Program-made: the position numbers and the translations under genes
The notes under the pieces: generated by a model
Seen by the model: the letters and a program-made list of their open reading frames with translations, nothing else
What the model was told of the DNA's origin: nothing
The model's database searches: none
Origin: Halovenus salina
GTDB taxonomy: Archaea > Halobacteriota > Halobacteria > Halobacteriales > Haloarculaceae
Reading direction: 5' to 3'
Length of the DNA: 64,000 bases
Assembly: GCF_026410925.1 (NCBI RefSeq)
Contig: NZ_CP112972.1
Coordinates: 1,612,001-1,676,000, forward strand
Shown: piece by piece, positions 30,698-39,353 of the stretch
How the letters are laid out: each line of letters starts with the position of its first letter
How positions within the stretch are numbered: the first letter of the stretch is position 1

Positions 30698-31119
30698 ACG
30701 AGCGAGGCGAGTGCCTCACTTGCCTGTGGGGTCGTCTCGTAGCCGCGTTCGCCGGCGACGGTCGTCTCTGTGACCAGACCGGCCGCGCGTAGCTCGGCGA
30801 CCATTCCGTGCAGGTCGCTCTCACAGAAATCGTAGGCAGACAGAAGCTCGCGGACGCTCATCGGCCCCTCCTCGTCGAGTTCGACCAACAGCGCGAGCGC
30901 CCGCTCCTCGTGGACGGCGGTGAGCAACGAGATTACCTCGTCGGGAATCCCCGTCAGGACCGTCTCGGTCGTCGCAACGTCGTCGACGACCGACAGCTCC
31001 TCGTTCGGGAGGTGGCAGCGCTCGCCGGTTTCGGGGTTCCGGACAAGACTCGACTCCTCCGAGCGCTTGAGCAGGAGGTAGCGAGTGCCGTCGCCGTCCT
31101 CGACAGTCCGGCGTGTCAT
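30694..31119 (-). CDS. Predicted winged-helix protein (haloarchaeal)
   Basis: This 141-residue protein has an N-terminal beta-rich part ([20 protein letters not shown]) and a C-terminal winged-helix-like part: [20 protein letters not shown], then [11 protein letters not shown] and a wing ending [10 protein letters not shown]. It looks like a sequence-specific DNA-binding protein of the kind common in haloarchaea, but no ligand is evident. The ATG at 31119 is chosen because the longer frame runs into the next gene. The next gene upstream (31133-31528) is on the same strand 13 bp away, so these two probably form an operon. Confidence 0.65.
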   Translation of the reverse strand: MTRRTVEDGDGTRYLLLKRSEESSLVRNPETGERCHLPNEELSVVDDVATTETVLTGIPDEVISLLTAVHEERALALLVELDEEGPMSVRELLSAYDFCESDLHGMVAELRAAGLVTETTVAGERGYETTPQASEALASLV

Positions 31120-31132
31120 CGTCGCCTCCGAA

Positions 31133-31528
31133 TCATGTCGAATCCTCCGTCCTCTCGAACTCACCGGCGTCGAGACGTGCCTTTCCGCGCCGAGTGAGTA
31201 CCAGCGCGTAGACGAGCAAGACCGCTCCGCCGACGACGAGTGCCGGTCCGCGGGTCGGGTGTGAACCAAAGACCGACAGGACGACACCGAAGACGAGACC
31301 GAGAATAGCGACCTTATACAGCGCAACGAGCTTCCAGAACAGCCGCTTGAGATCAGGGTCTGCGTCCGCCGACTTGGAGCGCAACTCCTGTGTGCGGGGC
31401 GTCGATACCTCCGCAGTCGGCCGTTTTGGCCGCGGCGCGTCGACCCCGATATCGCTCACCCCACCGTCCGAGCGGCGGTCCTCCGGGAGCGGCTCGTCGA
31501 GGTCGCTGAGGCGGTCCTCGTCGGTCAC
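31133..31528 (-). CDS. Haloarchaeal two-helix membrane protein
   Basis: This 131-residue protein has a long polar N-terminal half (Asp/Glu/Pro rich, about 1-60) followed by two membrane segments (LVALYKVAILGLVFGVVLSVF and GPALVVGGAVLLVYALVL, about 68-88 and 94-111) and a charged tail. It has no motif known to me. It sits directly upstream of the winged-helix gene, with a 13-bp gap on the same strand. Confidence 0.65.
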   Translation of the reverse strand: MTDEDRLSDLDEPLPEDRRSDGGVSDIGVDAPRPKRPTAEVSTPRTQELRSKSADADPDLKRLFWKLVALYKVAILGLVFGVVLSVFGSHPTRGPALVVGGAVLLVYALVLTRRGKARLDAGEFERTEDST

Positions 31529-31567
31529 GGGAGATTCTAGAGCGGCGAGGGCAAAGTCCGTTCGGAT

Positions 31568-31723
31568 TTAGGGCTCGTGACCCATCGTCAGGTCGCCGAG
31601 AATCGTGTGACAGTCAGAGCAGCGGTACAGCTTGACCAGCCCGTCGGGCTTCTCGTCGACGTACTCGCAGCCACAGGAACACGACTGCAACTGTGCCGGC
31701 GGCGTCACGCGTTTCCACTCCAT
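31568..31723 (-). CDS. 51-residue zinc-ribbon protein
   Basis: The minus strand encodes 51 residues with two pairs of cysteines: CSCGC (about 15-19) and CSDC (about 36-39), separated by acidic and aromatic residues. This is a compact zinc ribbon like the small single-domain zinc-finger proteins reported in Haloferax. Its ATG at 31723 and TAA at 31568 bracket a frame with the same codon bias as neighbours. It may bind zinc and regulate a cell function, but the role is unknown. Confidence 0.75.
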   Translation of the reverse strand: MEWKRVTPPAQLQSCSCGCEYVDEKPDGLVKLYRCSDCHTILGDLTMGHEP

Positions 31724-31879
31724 TACCGGTACCCAGGGCCCTAATCAAAAAAGCCTGCTCATAAGTGTCACTCGCTCTGGTCAGATAGCTGAATTTCTTC
31801 GAGGGATGGACCAACTGTCGACGAACAGCAGACACCAGAACCCGGTAGCTATAGGATGATAGGGACTCACACAGACCCC

Positions 31880-32845
31880 ATGGACGCAGTCAGACTGCAC
31901 GAACACGGTGGTACCGAGGTACTGGATGTCGAGACAGTCGACCGGCCGACCCCAGCGGACGGCGAGGTCCTCGTGGAGGTGGCGGCCGCCGGCGTCAACC
32001 CCGTCGACACCTACTTCCGTGACGGGTCGTACGCGCCGGTCGCCGTCCCCTTCACTCCGGGCGTCGACTTCGCCGGCACCGTCGCCGCAGTCGGAGATGG
32101 CGTCGACCGCCTGTCCGTCGGCGACAGGGTGTTCGGAACGGGCATCGGAAACGGCTCCCATCAGGGCAGCTACGCCGAGTACGCAACCGCTCCCGCGAGC
32201 CAGGTGGTCGCGATTCCCGACTCAGTTGCCATGGACGAAGCAGGTGCGGCGGGTGTCGTCGCGGGGACCGCCTGGCGCGCACTAATCGGCCACGCGGGAC
32301 TCAAGCCGGCAGAGCACTGTCTCGTCCACGGCGGCTCAGGTGGTGTCGGCCACGCGGCCGTCCAGCTCGGGGCCGCCGTCAGCGCACGCGTCGTCACGAC
32401 CGCTGCCCCCGAATATCACGACACGCTCGCCGACCTCGGCGCGGAGACCGTCCTCGACTACGGGCGCGAGGACCTCGAGGAGGCCGTCGTCGAGGCGACC
32501 AACGGCGGGGTCGATGTCGTTCTGGACCACCGCCTCGACGACTACCTCCAGTTCGACGCCGAGGTTGCACGCGAGGGCTGTCGCGTCGTCGGCATCGGCG
32601 AGAACAACCCCACGCCAGGGTTCGACGCCGTCGGTGCCGCCCGCTCGAAGGACGTGAGCTACCAGTTCATGAGCCTGTTCAACGCGCCGGACCTGCAGGC
32701 AGTGCTGTCGGGCGTTGCCCACCTGATGGCAAGCGGCAAGCTCTCGGTCGAAATCGCCAGCCGCTACGACCTCGCCGAGGCGGGTGAGGCCCAGCGTGCG
32801 GTGATAGAAGACTCCATTGTCGGGAAGCTCGTCGTCGAACCGTAA
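31880..32845 (+). CDS. Quinone oxidoreductase-type MDR dehydrogenase
   Basis: This 321-residue member of the medium-chain dehydrogenase/reductase superfamily starts MDAVRLHEHGG. It has a GroES-like N-terminal half with no zinc-ligand set, and an NADPH-binding motif in GGSGGVGHAAVQLG (about 148-161). This fits the zeta-crystallin/NADPH:quinone reductase branch, although the natural substrate is not clear. An in-frame ATG lies 8 codons upstream, but the residues there do not look like the family. It is tail-to-tail with the ABCE1 gene, with no gap. Confidence 0.88.
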   Translation: MDAVRLHEHGGTEVLDVETVDRPTPADGEVLVEVAAAGVNPVDTYFRDGSYAPVAVPFTPGVDFAGTVAAVGDGVDRLSVGDRVFGTGIGNGSHQGSYAEYATAPASQVVAIPDSVAMDEAGAAGVVAGTAWRALIGHAGLKPAEHCLVHGGSGGVGHAAVQLGAAVSARVVTTAAPEYHDTLADLGAETVLDYGREDLEEAVVEATNGGVDVVLDHRLDDYLQFDAEVAREGCRVVGIGENNPTPGFDAVGAARSKDVSYQFMSLFNAPDLQAVLSGVAHLMASGKLSVEIASRYDLAEAGEAQRAVIEDSIVGKLVVEP

Positions 32846-34675
32846 TCAGGGTGCGTAGTAGTACTCGCCGGCGTTTTTCTGCTCGCGGTCGAGCTGACTG
32901 CCGGGCTTGTTGATACGGGGCCGAGACGTGCGTTCGTCCCGTCGGAAGGTGATTTCGAGGTTCGAGAGGAACTCGTTCATCCCCTCTCGCATCCCCTGTG
33001 GTGGGGTCACGTGGCCTTGGACGGCCGGCTCTCCATCGAAGACGAGCAGCCGGTCCGAGAGCAGGTCAATCACGTAGATGTCGTGGTCGATGACCATCGC
33101 CGTTGCGTCGTTGTGCTCAGCGTAGCGCCGGATGGCCGAAGTGGCCCGCACCCGCTGTTCGACATCGAGGTGTGCAGAAGGCTCGTCGAGCAGATAGAGA
33201 TCGGCGTCCTTCGAGAGGCAGGCAGCGATTGCGACGCGCTGGCGCTCGCCCCCAGAGAGGTCAGTGAGGTTCTGTTCCATGATGGGGTCGAGCTGCAGAG
33301 GCTGGGCAATCTCGGTCGTCCAGTACGACGAGCCGAAGTCGTTCGTAATCGAGGAGAGGAACGCGTCGACGCGCATTGGCTGGTCGATATCGATGTACTG
33401 GGGTTTGTAGGCGATATCGAGGTCAGCATCGACTGTCCCCTCGTCGGAGTCGAGTTTGCCTGCGAGCAGTTTCGCGAACGTCGATTTCCCGATACCGTTG
33501 GGACCGACGACGCCCAGAACCTCGCCCTCGCGTATCTCGCCGGAGTCGGCCGACAGCGAGAACTCGCCGTCGCCGTAGCTCTTTTCGAGCGCAGGGTACT
33601 CGATGACCGTCTGGCCCGTCGAGTTCGTGGCAGGGGCGTGTTCCTCGAACTCGATGTCCGTCTCGCGGATGCGCATGTTCTCGTTTTCGAGATAGCCCGA
33701 GAGGTACTCGTTGATGCCGTTTTTGACCGATTTCGGCGGCGTGATAATGCCGAAGGCTCCGGGCTGGCCGTAGCCGATATGGATGGCGTCAGCGAGCAAA
33801 TCGAGGATAGCCAGGTCGTGCTCGACGACGAGCATCGACCGCCCCTCGTCTTCGGCGAGTTCACGGATGAGACGGGCGGCGGTCATCCGCTGGCTGATGT
33901 CGAGATAGGGAGTTACCTCGTCGAGGAAATAGAAGTCGGCGTCCCGAGCCAGCGTCGCCGCCAGCGCGACTCGCTGGAGTTCGCCACCCGAGAGCGTATC
34001 GATGTCCTGGTCGATGACGGGACCGATATTGAGCCGGTCGACCAGGTCGTCGAGCACGTCCCGTTCGTCAGTCTGTTCGAGAAGCGTCCGCGTCGCACCG
34101 TCGAACTGGTCCGGAATCTGGTCGACGTACTGGGGTTTGCGCGCGACGGTCATCTCCTCGTCCCGCATTGCTTCGAGGTACTCCTGGAGTGCCGTCCCGC
34201 GGTAGGCGTCGAGGACGGCGTCCCAGCCGGATTCGGTGCCGATTTCCCCGAGGTTCGGTGTGAGTTCGTCCGCAAGGATGTGAACCGCGGTCGTCTTTCC
34301 AATACCGTTGGGCCCGAGGATACCGGTAACACGTCCCTCCTCGGGTGCGGGAAGGCCATAGAGGGCAAAGCTGTTCTCGCCGTAGCGGTGGACCGGCTCT
34401 TCGTCGAGTTCCTGTGGGAGGTTCAGAATCTGAATCGCGTCGAAGGGACATTTCTCGACGCAGATACCACAGGACTCGCCGAGACAGATTTCCTCGGAAA
34501 TCCAGACCTGGTCTTCGGTCCCCTGGTACGGTTCACCCTCGTCGTAGCGCTCGTCGCGAGTAGTGATACACTCCTTTCCCGTCCGGTTTGGCGGACAGAA
34601 GTTGGCACACTCGTAGTTACACCTGTCGGGCTGGCACTGTTCAAGGTCGACGACCGCGATACTGTCATCTGCCAT
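32846..34675 (-). CDS. ABCE1-type ribosome recycling ATPase (Rli1)
   Basis: This 609-residue protein separates ribosomal subunits after termination. The N-terminal part carries two ferredoxin-like 4Fe-4S clusters (Cys in QPDRCNYECANFCPP and GESCGICVEKCP). ABC domain 1 has Walker A GPNGIGKTTA (about 125) with signature LSGGELQRVA. A hinge follows. ABC domain 2 has Walker A GPNGIGKSTFAK with signature LSGGERQRVA and Walker B LYLLDEPSAHLD. It ends at YYYAP. An EMC6-like gene lies 2 nt upstream on the same strand. Confidence 0.96.
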   Translation of the reverse strand: MADDSIAVVDLEQCQPDRCNYECANFCPPNRTGKECITTRDERYDEGEPYQGTEDQVWISEEICLGESCGICVEKCPFDAIQILNLPQELDEEPVHRYGENSFALYGLPAPEEGRVTGILGPNGIGKTTAVHILADELTPNLGEIGTESGWDAVLDAYRGTALQEYLEAMRDEEMTVARKPQYVDQIPDQFDGATRTLLEQTDERDVLDDLVDRLNIGPVIDQDIDTLSGGELQRVALAATLARDADFYFLDEVTPYLDISQRMTAARLIRELAEDEGRSMLVVEHDLAILDLLADAIHIGYGQPGAFGIITPPKSVKNGINEYLSGYLENENMRIRETDIEFEEHAPATNSTGQTVIEYPALEKSYGDGEFSLSADSGEIREGEVLGVVGPNGIGKSTFAKLLAGKLDSDEGTVDADLDIAYKPQYIDIDQPMRVDAFLSSITNDFGSSYWTTEIAQPLQLDPIMEQNLTDLSGGERQRVAIAACLSKDADLYLLDEPSAHLDVEQRVRATSAIRRYAEHNDATAMVIDHDIYVIDLLSDRLLVFDGEPAVQGHVTPPQGMREGMNEFLSNLEITFRRDERTSRPRINKPGSQLDREQKNAGEYYYAP

Positions 34676-34677
34676 GA

Positions 34678-35028
34678 TTAGAGTGCATCAACCGCGCCGG
34701 TTGTCAGGATGATACCCCACGTCAAGAACCACAGAATAAACGTCATCAACGCGATGTAGAGGTTCCCTTTGATGCCGAAATCGTCGACATCGAGTCCGAT
34801 GAAACGGTAAATCGGGAACTGGACCAACATCGCAGCGAGGACGAGCAACAGCGCCGTGTTGTCCTGTGGGTCCCCGATGTAGAGTTCGGAGACGAACGCG
34901 GCGGCCATGCCCGCGAGCGTCGCGCCGGTGGTGACGATTGCGCTTCGCTCGTAGTCGCTGAAGGGGCTCTCTGTCGTATCCTCGTCGGACACGTCTTCGG
35001 TTGGTCCCTCGCCCGTCTCTGTCGCCAT
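34678..35028 (-). CDS. EMC6-like membrane protein
   Basis: This 116-residue protein has a polar acidic N-terminus (about 1-30) and three hydrophobic segments (about 31-50, 57-76 and 90-112). The length, order of helices and its place directly upstream of ABCE1 fit the archaeal EMC6-like family, related to a core subunit of the eukaryotic ER insertase complex. A membrane-insertion role is inferred. The ATG at 35028 is used; the longer frame adds a non-membrane Arg-rich segment that overlaps the divergent gene. Confidence 0.82.
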   Translation of the reverse strand: MATETGEGPTEDVSDEDTTESPFSDYERSAIVTTGATLAGMAAAFVSELYIGDPQDNTALLLVLAAMLVQFPIYRFIGLDVDDFGIKGNLYIALMTFILWFLTWGIILTTGAVDAL

Positions 35029-35154
35029 ACACAAGCGTCCGCCACCCGTCCTAAAAAGCCGTTCGTTCCGGCTCCGGCCGTTGCCACGCACAGACAGCCA
35101 GCCGAACGCGCCGCTGACGACCAATTTATGACCCGTCGGCGCACAGATACGACG

Positions 35155-35586
35155 ATGACAGAGTCGACCGACGGTGCGTCGCCGTGGCTGTTCCTGTTCG
35201 GGCTCGTGCTGTTTCTAGGCACGGCAGTCCTGTTCGTCATCGACCTGGTTCGGGGAGGCGACGTCTTCCGGGCGATACTGGGCAACGCGGTCGGCGCGGT
35301 CGTCCTCATCGGCTGGGCAGCACTGGATACAGTACGCGACCCCGAGTCGACGGTGACGAGTGTCGGCGGTGCAACCGGCACCGCACTCCTGCTCTACGCG
35401 CTGTATCTGGCCGGGACCGGCGCAATCATCGCGGCCACCGCCCTACTGGGTCACGACTACTTCACCGTTGGTCTGCTGTATGCCGTCCTCGCAGCCGTGG
35501 CCGCTGGGCTAGGATATAGTATCTTCCCGACAGGAACTGTCGCCGACAGCGAGGAGAGTGAGACAGAGGGACCCGCCTCGGAGTAG
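35155..35586 (+). CDS. Four-helix membrane protein
   Basis: This 143-residue protein has four predicted membrane helices (about 10-31, 42-60, 69-95 and 100-120) and an acidic, Ser/Glu-rich C-tail. The start is taken at 35155 because the ATG at 35128 adds a short basic stretch. No family is recognised. It is divergent from the EMC6-ABCE1 pair and lies 85 bp before the winged-helix gene. Confidence 0.65.
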   Translation: MTESTDGASPWLFLFGLVLFLGTAVLFVIDLVRGGDVFRAILGNAVGAVVLIGWAALDTVRDPESTVTSVGGATGTALLLYALYLAGTGAIIAATALLGHDYFTVGLLYAVLAAVAAGLGYSIFPTGTVADSEESETEGPASE

Positions 35587-35671
35587 ACGCCGGCGTCGAT
35601 TCCGCCGGTGAGACAGGGTCACGAACCTAATCCCTCAATCTTTATACAGCGTGCGCCAATACAATGAGCCG

Positions 35672-35935
35672 ATGACAGAATCCGACGAGGAGGGCATCGC
35701 GGACCTGCCTCCGAGCGCGAAGCTCGTCTACAAGGTGCTCGAATACAACGGGCCCCTGACACAGAAAGGAATCGTCCAGGAGTCGATGCTATCGGCCCGG
35801 ACCGTTCGATACGCGCTCGAACGCCTCGAGGAAATCGACGTTATCGAGGAGGATGTCTACTTTGCAGACGCACGACAAAACCTCTACGAGATCACCGATG
35901 AGGTCGTCGAACCCGAAGCCGCGGTCTCGGACTGA
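35672..35935 (+). CDS. Small winged-helix regulator, LPPSAKLV family (copy 2)
   Basis: This 87-residue paralogue of the protein at 26060 has the shared core LPPSAKLVYKVLEYNGPLTQ, ARTVRYAL and a wing ending ADARQNLYEI. It has an acidic N-terminal tail and a longer C-tail (about 12 residues). A TATA-like TTTATACAG lies about 30 bp before the ATG (35640-35648). The next gene faces it at a distance of 2 bp. Confidence 0.8.
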   Translation: MTESDEEGIADLPPSAKLVYKVLEYNGPLTQKGIVQESMLSARTVRYALERLEEIDVIEEDVYFADARQNLYEITDEVVEPEAAVSD

Positions 35936-35937
35936 CC

Positions 35938-37770
35938 TCAGGACGGTACCACGGTGATTGTTCGTCCGTGGTCGATTGCCTTCTCCAGTTCTTCGGCGAT
36001 TGCACTCCCTCGGGAGACCTGAATCTCGCCGCCCCGAGAGACTGTCGCGGTAAAGAGGTACTCGCTGTCTGCCTGGACCTCGACAGTGTCGCCGGCGTGG
36101 CCCTCCATCGGAATGATGACGTGTCGAGATGTGATTTCTGGCGTGACAGCCATGCCGGCACCCCCGGTGGTGGTGTCGGCGGTGTTTGGGCGCTCCTCTA
36201 GCGTTCGCACGTCGATATCGATACCCAGGCGGTTCTCGATATCCGAGATGCGTCCGCCGCCCTTGCCGATGACCGCCGAGATGTCGTCGTCCTCGACCCA
36301 GACGACAGCCGTATCCGGTCCCCGGAGGTCCACCTCGACGTGGCCGTGGGCGACCGAGCGGATCTCGCGTTCGATCTCCTGTTTGGCGATGCGGTCGACG
36401 CCCGAGTCGTCGGTTCCACCCCCTTCACCGACAGGAACGGTGACGACCTGTCGGTTGAAGGTGTAAATCTCGTACTCGGTCTGGTCGGTCTCGAAGTCGC
36501 GAATCATGATGACCGGCCGGGCGAGGTCCTCCTCCATCAGTCCCTCGGGGACTTTCACCTCGGTCTGGACGTCGTAGACCTTCGTCACGCGGCCGGCCTC
36601 GATGTAGACGACGGTGTCGACGACCTGAGGAATCAGGCCCAGTTCGACGCGTCCGATGAGCCGCTGCAAGGCGTCGATAGCCCGGGTGGCGTGGACGACG
36701 CCAACCATCCCGACACCGGCCAGGCGCATGTCTGCGAAGACCTCGAAGTCGTCGGTCTTGCGGACCTCGTCGTAGATGGTGTAGTCGGGGCGGACCATCA
36801 GTAACGAGTCCGCCGTCTTCGACATCTGGCCCCCAAGTTCGGTGTACTGCGTGATTTCGGGGCCGACCTGGAGGTCCCGTGGTTTCTCCATTGTCTTGAC
36901 CGCGAAGTCGGCGTCGGTCAGGAACTCCGCGACCGCCTGGGCGAAGGTGGATTTACCGGCTCCGGGCGACCCCGAGATGAGCACGCCGCGCTGTCGTTCG
37001 AGCAGGCGCTCGCGGAGGTCGTCGGCGTACTCGTAGTCGTCGAGCGTTGTCTTGACGATTGGCCGGACGGCAGTAATCTCCATCCCGTCGCTGAAGGGCG
37101 GACGAGCGATGGCGATGCGGTAGTCTTTGAACTGGACGATGGTCATCCCGGGCTCGTCGAGTTCGACGAACCCATCGGGGCTGATGCGGGCACCGTCCTC
37201 GATGTCGGCGGCATACTCGCGCAGGTCACCCTCGGTCAGGGATTGCTCGTCGATGGTCTCGTAGGCCATCTCGCCGATGTCGCCGCGTTTTGCCATCGGC
37301 GCGACGCCGACCTTGAGGTGGACGCTCATCGTCGTCTCGTCGAAAAAGTCCTCGATATCGAGGACCTCGAACTCGCGTTCGCGGGGCTCGATATAGCTCA
37401 CCTCGAACCCTTTGGCGCGGGCGACCTCGGCCTGGACCTCGTCGCTGGTGACCAGTTGGGCCTCGCGCTCGGCTGCGATGTCGCGGATGAGGGCGTCGAT
37501 ATCGCCCTCGTCGGCGTCGCGTTTCTCGGCGCTGGCGGCGCGCCGGCCGACGTACTCGACGGTAATGGTGCCCGCTTCGTCGAGTTCGACGAGTTGCTGC
37601 AGCTCTTCGAGACCCTCCCAGCCGGTTTCACGGCCATCGTTTGCCTGCGATTCGAGTTCGCCCACGACCGCCTCCGGAACCGCGACGGTCGCGCCCGCGA
37701 ACTCGCCTTCCTCGACGCGCTCGGACACCCGGCCGTCGATGACGACGCTCGTATCCGGGACAATTTCCAT
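35938..37770 (-). CDS. PIN-domain, secretion-type ATPase and KH-domain fusion
   Basis: This 610-residue protein has three parts. An N-terminal PIN domain (about 1-130) starts VPDTSVVIDGRV, with acidic residues in DIDALIRD. A RecA-like/PilT-type ATPase core (about 230-440) has P-loop SGSPGAGKST. A KH domain near 490-530 has VIGKGGGRISDIE. A short TRAM-like or beta tail follows. The combination is conserved in archaea as the PINc/VapC-family ATPase. It probably acts on RNA, but the substrate is unknown. Confidence 0.92.
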   Translation of the reverse strand: MEIVPDTSVVIDGRVSERVEEGEFAGATVAVPEAVVGELESQANDGRETGWEGLEELQQLVELDEAGTITVEYVGRRAASAEKRDADEGDIDALIRDIAAEREAQLVTSDEVQAEVARAKGFEVSYIEPREREFEVLDIEDFFDETTMSVHLKVGVAPMAKRGDIGEMAYETIDEQSLTEGDLREYAADIEDGARISPDGFVELDEPGMTIVQFKDYRIAIARPPFSDGMEITAVRPIVKTTLDDYEYADDLRERLLERQRGVLISGSPGAGKSTFAQAVAEFLTDADFAVKTMEKPRDLQVGPEITQYTELGGQMSKTADSLLMVRPDYTIYDEVRKTDDFEVFADMRLAGVGMVGVVHATRAIDALQRLIGRVELGLIPQVVDTVVYIEAGRVTKVYDVQTEVKVPEGLMEEDLARPVIMIRDFETDQTEYEIYTFNRQVVTVPVGEGGGTDDSGVDRIAKQEIEREIRSVAHGHVEVDLRGPDTAVVWVEDDDISAVIGKGGGRISDIENRLGIDIDVRTLEERPNTADTTTGGAGMAVTPEITSRHVIIPMEGHAGDTVEVQADSEYLFTATVSRGGEIQVSRGSAIAEELEKAIDHGRTITVVPS

Positions 37771-38204
37771 ACGCTAGCTTGCTCGCGGTGATTGATAAGC
37801 CTCCGGATGCGGCCGCCGGTAGTGTTTAGAGAAGGAATCACGGTATCGATTGAGACAGAGAAAGCCCTCGACGCTCTCGACTCCCGCGTTCCGAAAGACT
37901 CGCGCCGCTCGTCTTTCGTCGTTCCGCTCATGGTATTCGCGGAACACTCGCTGCGCTCCTCGCTCCCTCCGGTCGCTGTGGTGCTTACGTCGCCGGGGTT
38001 CGCCGAGAGCGCCTCGCCCTTTCAATCCACCAAGATTCGGCTGATTGGCCGGGAGAAACTGACTCGTTGGTCGGTGCTTATTTGAACAGCGCCCAGCCGT
38101 CCGGCCGCAGACGCCGGGCGTTTCTCGCCGTCGTAGCTGTCAGCGGGCGCGAACCAGCGGCGAGAGGTCGATAGACATTTTCACCCCCTCTGCGTATGGG
38201 TCGT
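37771..38204. other. Gene-free spacer holding a haloarchaeal intergenic repeat
   Basis: About 430 bp with no credible gene. The short frame at 37792-38085 has no ribosome-binding or family support and its sequence is that of the repeat. The right part (38095-38170) is GC-rich and structured (GCCGGCC/CGGGCG blocks). The ddh promoter should lie near 38170-38190. Confidence 0.5.
37858..38035. repeat. Haloarchaeal intergenic repeat element (GAAAGCCCTCG to CTCGCCCTTTCA type)
   Basis: It starts GAAAGCCCTCGACGCTCTCG and ends CTCGCCCTTTCAATCCACC, and contains runs of alternating CGCTG/CGCTCC. I recognise the pattern from intergenic spacers in other haloarchaeal genomes, where copies are mostly orphaned. 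The ends are partly complementary (GAAAGCCC at the left end against the CCCTTTC at the right end). Confidence 0.45.
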
Positions 38205-39149
38205 ATGGAGATTCTCGTCATCCGCCAGAAGATACACGGGATGGACGGCAGCGGCTACGCCGAACTGTTGGCCGAGCAGTTCCCCGAACACACGGTCCGG
38301 GAGGCCACGACCCCGGCCGAGGAACAGGAAGGGCTGCGAACCGCCGACATCGTCACAGGGTTTGAGCTCTCGCCGGAAGACCTCGAGATCGCCGAGAACC
38401 TGAAGCTGTTTGCCTGTGTCTTCGCGGGCACGGGTCATCTCGACCTGGAGGCGTTCGAGGACCACGGCGTCGCCGTCACGAACGCCTCGGGTGTTCACGG
38501 ACCGAACATCTCTGAGTACATCGTCGGTGCGATGATCCACCACGCAAAGCGGTTTGGGCGAGCGCGCCGCCAGCAGGAACGCCGCGAGTGGCGCAGCTAC
38601 CAGACCCGTGACCTGCACGGCTCGCGGGTCGCTATCGTCGGCATGGGAGCCATCGGGACGGCCGCCGCAGAGCGACTCGACGCCTTCGGCATGGAGACCG
38701 TCGGCGTCCGGTACACCCCCGAGAAGGGTGGGCCGACCGACGAGGTCTACGGCTTCGACGGGATTCACGAGGCCGTCGACGGCGCGGAATACGTTGTTCT
38801 CGCGTGTCCGTTGACCGATGCCACCGAAGGACTCATCGACGAGGGTGTCTTCCAGACGATGCACACCGACGCGATCTTGGTGAACATCGCCCGCGGCCCG
38901 GTCGTCGACACCGAGGCACTCGTCTCGGCACTGCGCTGGAACCGCATCGGCGGCGCGGCACTCGACGTGTTCGACCCCGAGCCCCTGCCCGAGGACAACC
39001 CGCTGTGGGCGATGGACAACGTCACCATCACGCCGCACAACTCCGGCTACTCGCCGGAGTACTTCGAGCGCCGGGGTGCGATTCTCGAACGGAACGTCGA
39101 CCGACTTCTCAACGGCGACGTCGACAACCTCGAAAACAGAGTCGTCTGA
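38205..39149 (+). CDS. D-2-hydroxyacid dehydrogenase
   Basis: This 314-residue NAD-dependent D-isomer-specific dehydrogenase has a substrate domain (1-95 and 285-314), the nucleotide-binding core VAIVGMGAIGTAAAERL (about 142-158), an NIARGPVVDTEAL segment with the catalytic Arg, a DVFDPEPLPED with the catalytic acid, and the catalytic His in TPHNSGY. It should reduce 2-keto acids such as glyoxylate, pyruvate or hydroxypyruvate, or run the reverse. It begins 56 bp after the repeat region. A second ATG 3 codons upstream is possible. It lies just before the hydroxyacid uptake genes but may have its own promoter. Confidence 0.92.
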   Translation: MEILVIRQKIHGMDGSGYAELLAEQFPEHTVREATTPAEEQEGLRTADIVTGFELSPEDLEIAENLKLFACVFAGTGHLDLEAFEDHGVAVTNASGVHGPNISEYIVGAMIHHAKRFGRARRQQERREWRSYQTRDLHGSRVAIVGMGAIGTAAAERLDAFGMETVGVRYTPEKGGPTDEVYGFDGIHEAVDGAEYVVLACPLTDATEGLIDEGVFQTMHTDAILVNIARGPVVDTEALVSALRWNRIGGAALDVFDPEPLPEDNPLWAMDNVTITPHNSGYSPEYFERRGAILERNVDRLLNGDVDNLENRVV

Positions 39150-39353
39150 GAGAGAACAGTCGACCGTTGTTTTCTGCGTCGGTATAAACGGGCCACGGAA
39201 CACGGGGGGATAAAATACATCATTCCGTTCTGTGATATGCTATCTGATGACAGGTACGCAGCGACAGACGGCTCTCTCACGGCCACAGGACAGGACCGGT
39301 AACAGCCGGAACCGACAGCGGCGAGTCGGTAATCGGCGACAGGAGGGTAACAC

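Noticed and set aside
33011..34681. 556-residue plus-strand frame
   Set aside because: It is antisense to ABCE1, whose motifs are complete.
37792..38085. 97-residue plus-strand frame
   Set aside because: It lies in a recognised intergenic repeat and has no family or start signal.
38181..39203. 340-residue minus-strand frame
   Set aside because: It is antisense to the D-2-hydroxyacid dehydrogenase, which has all catalytic motifs.
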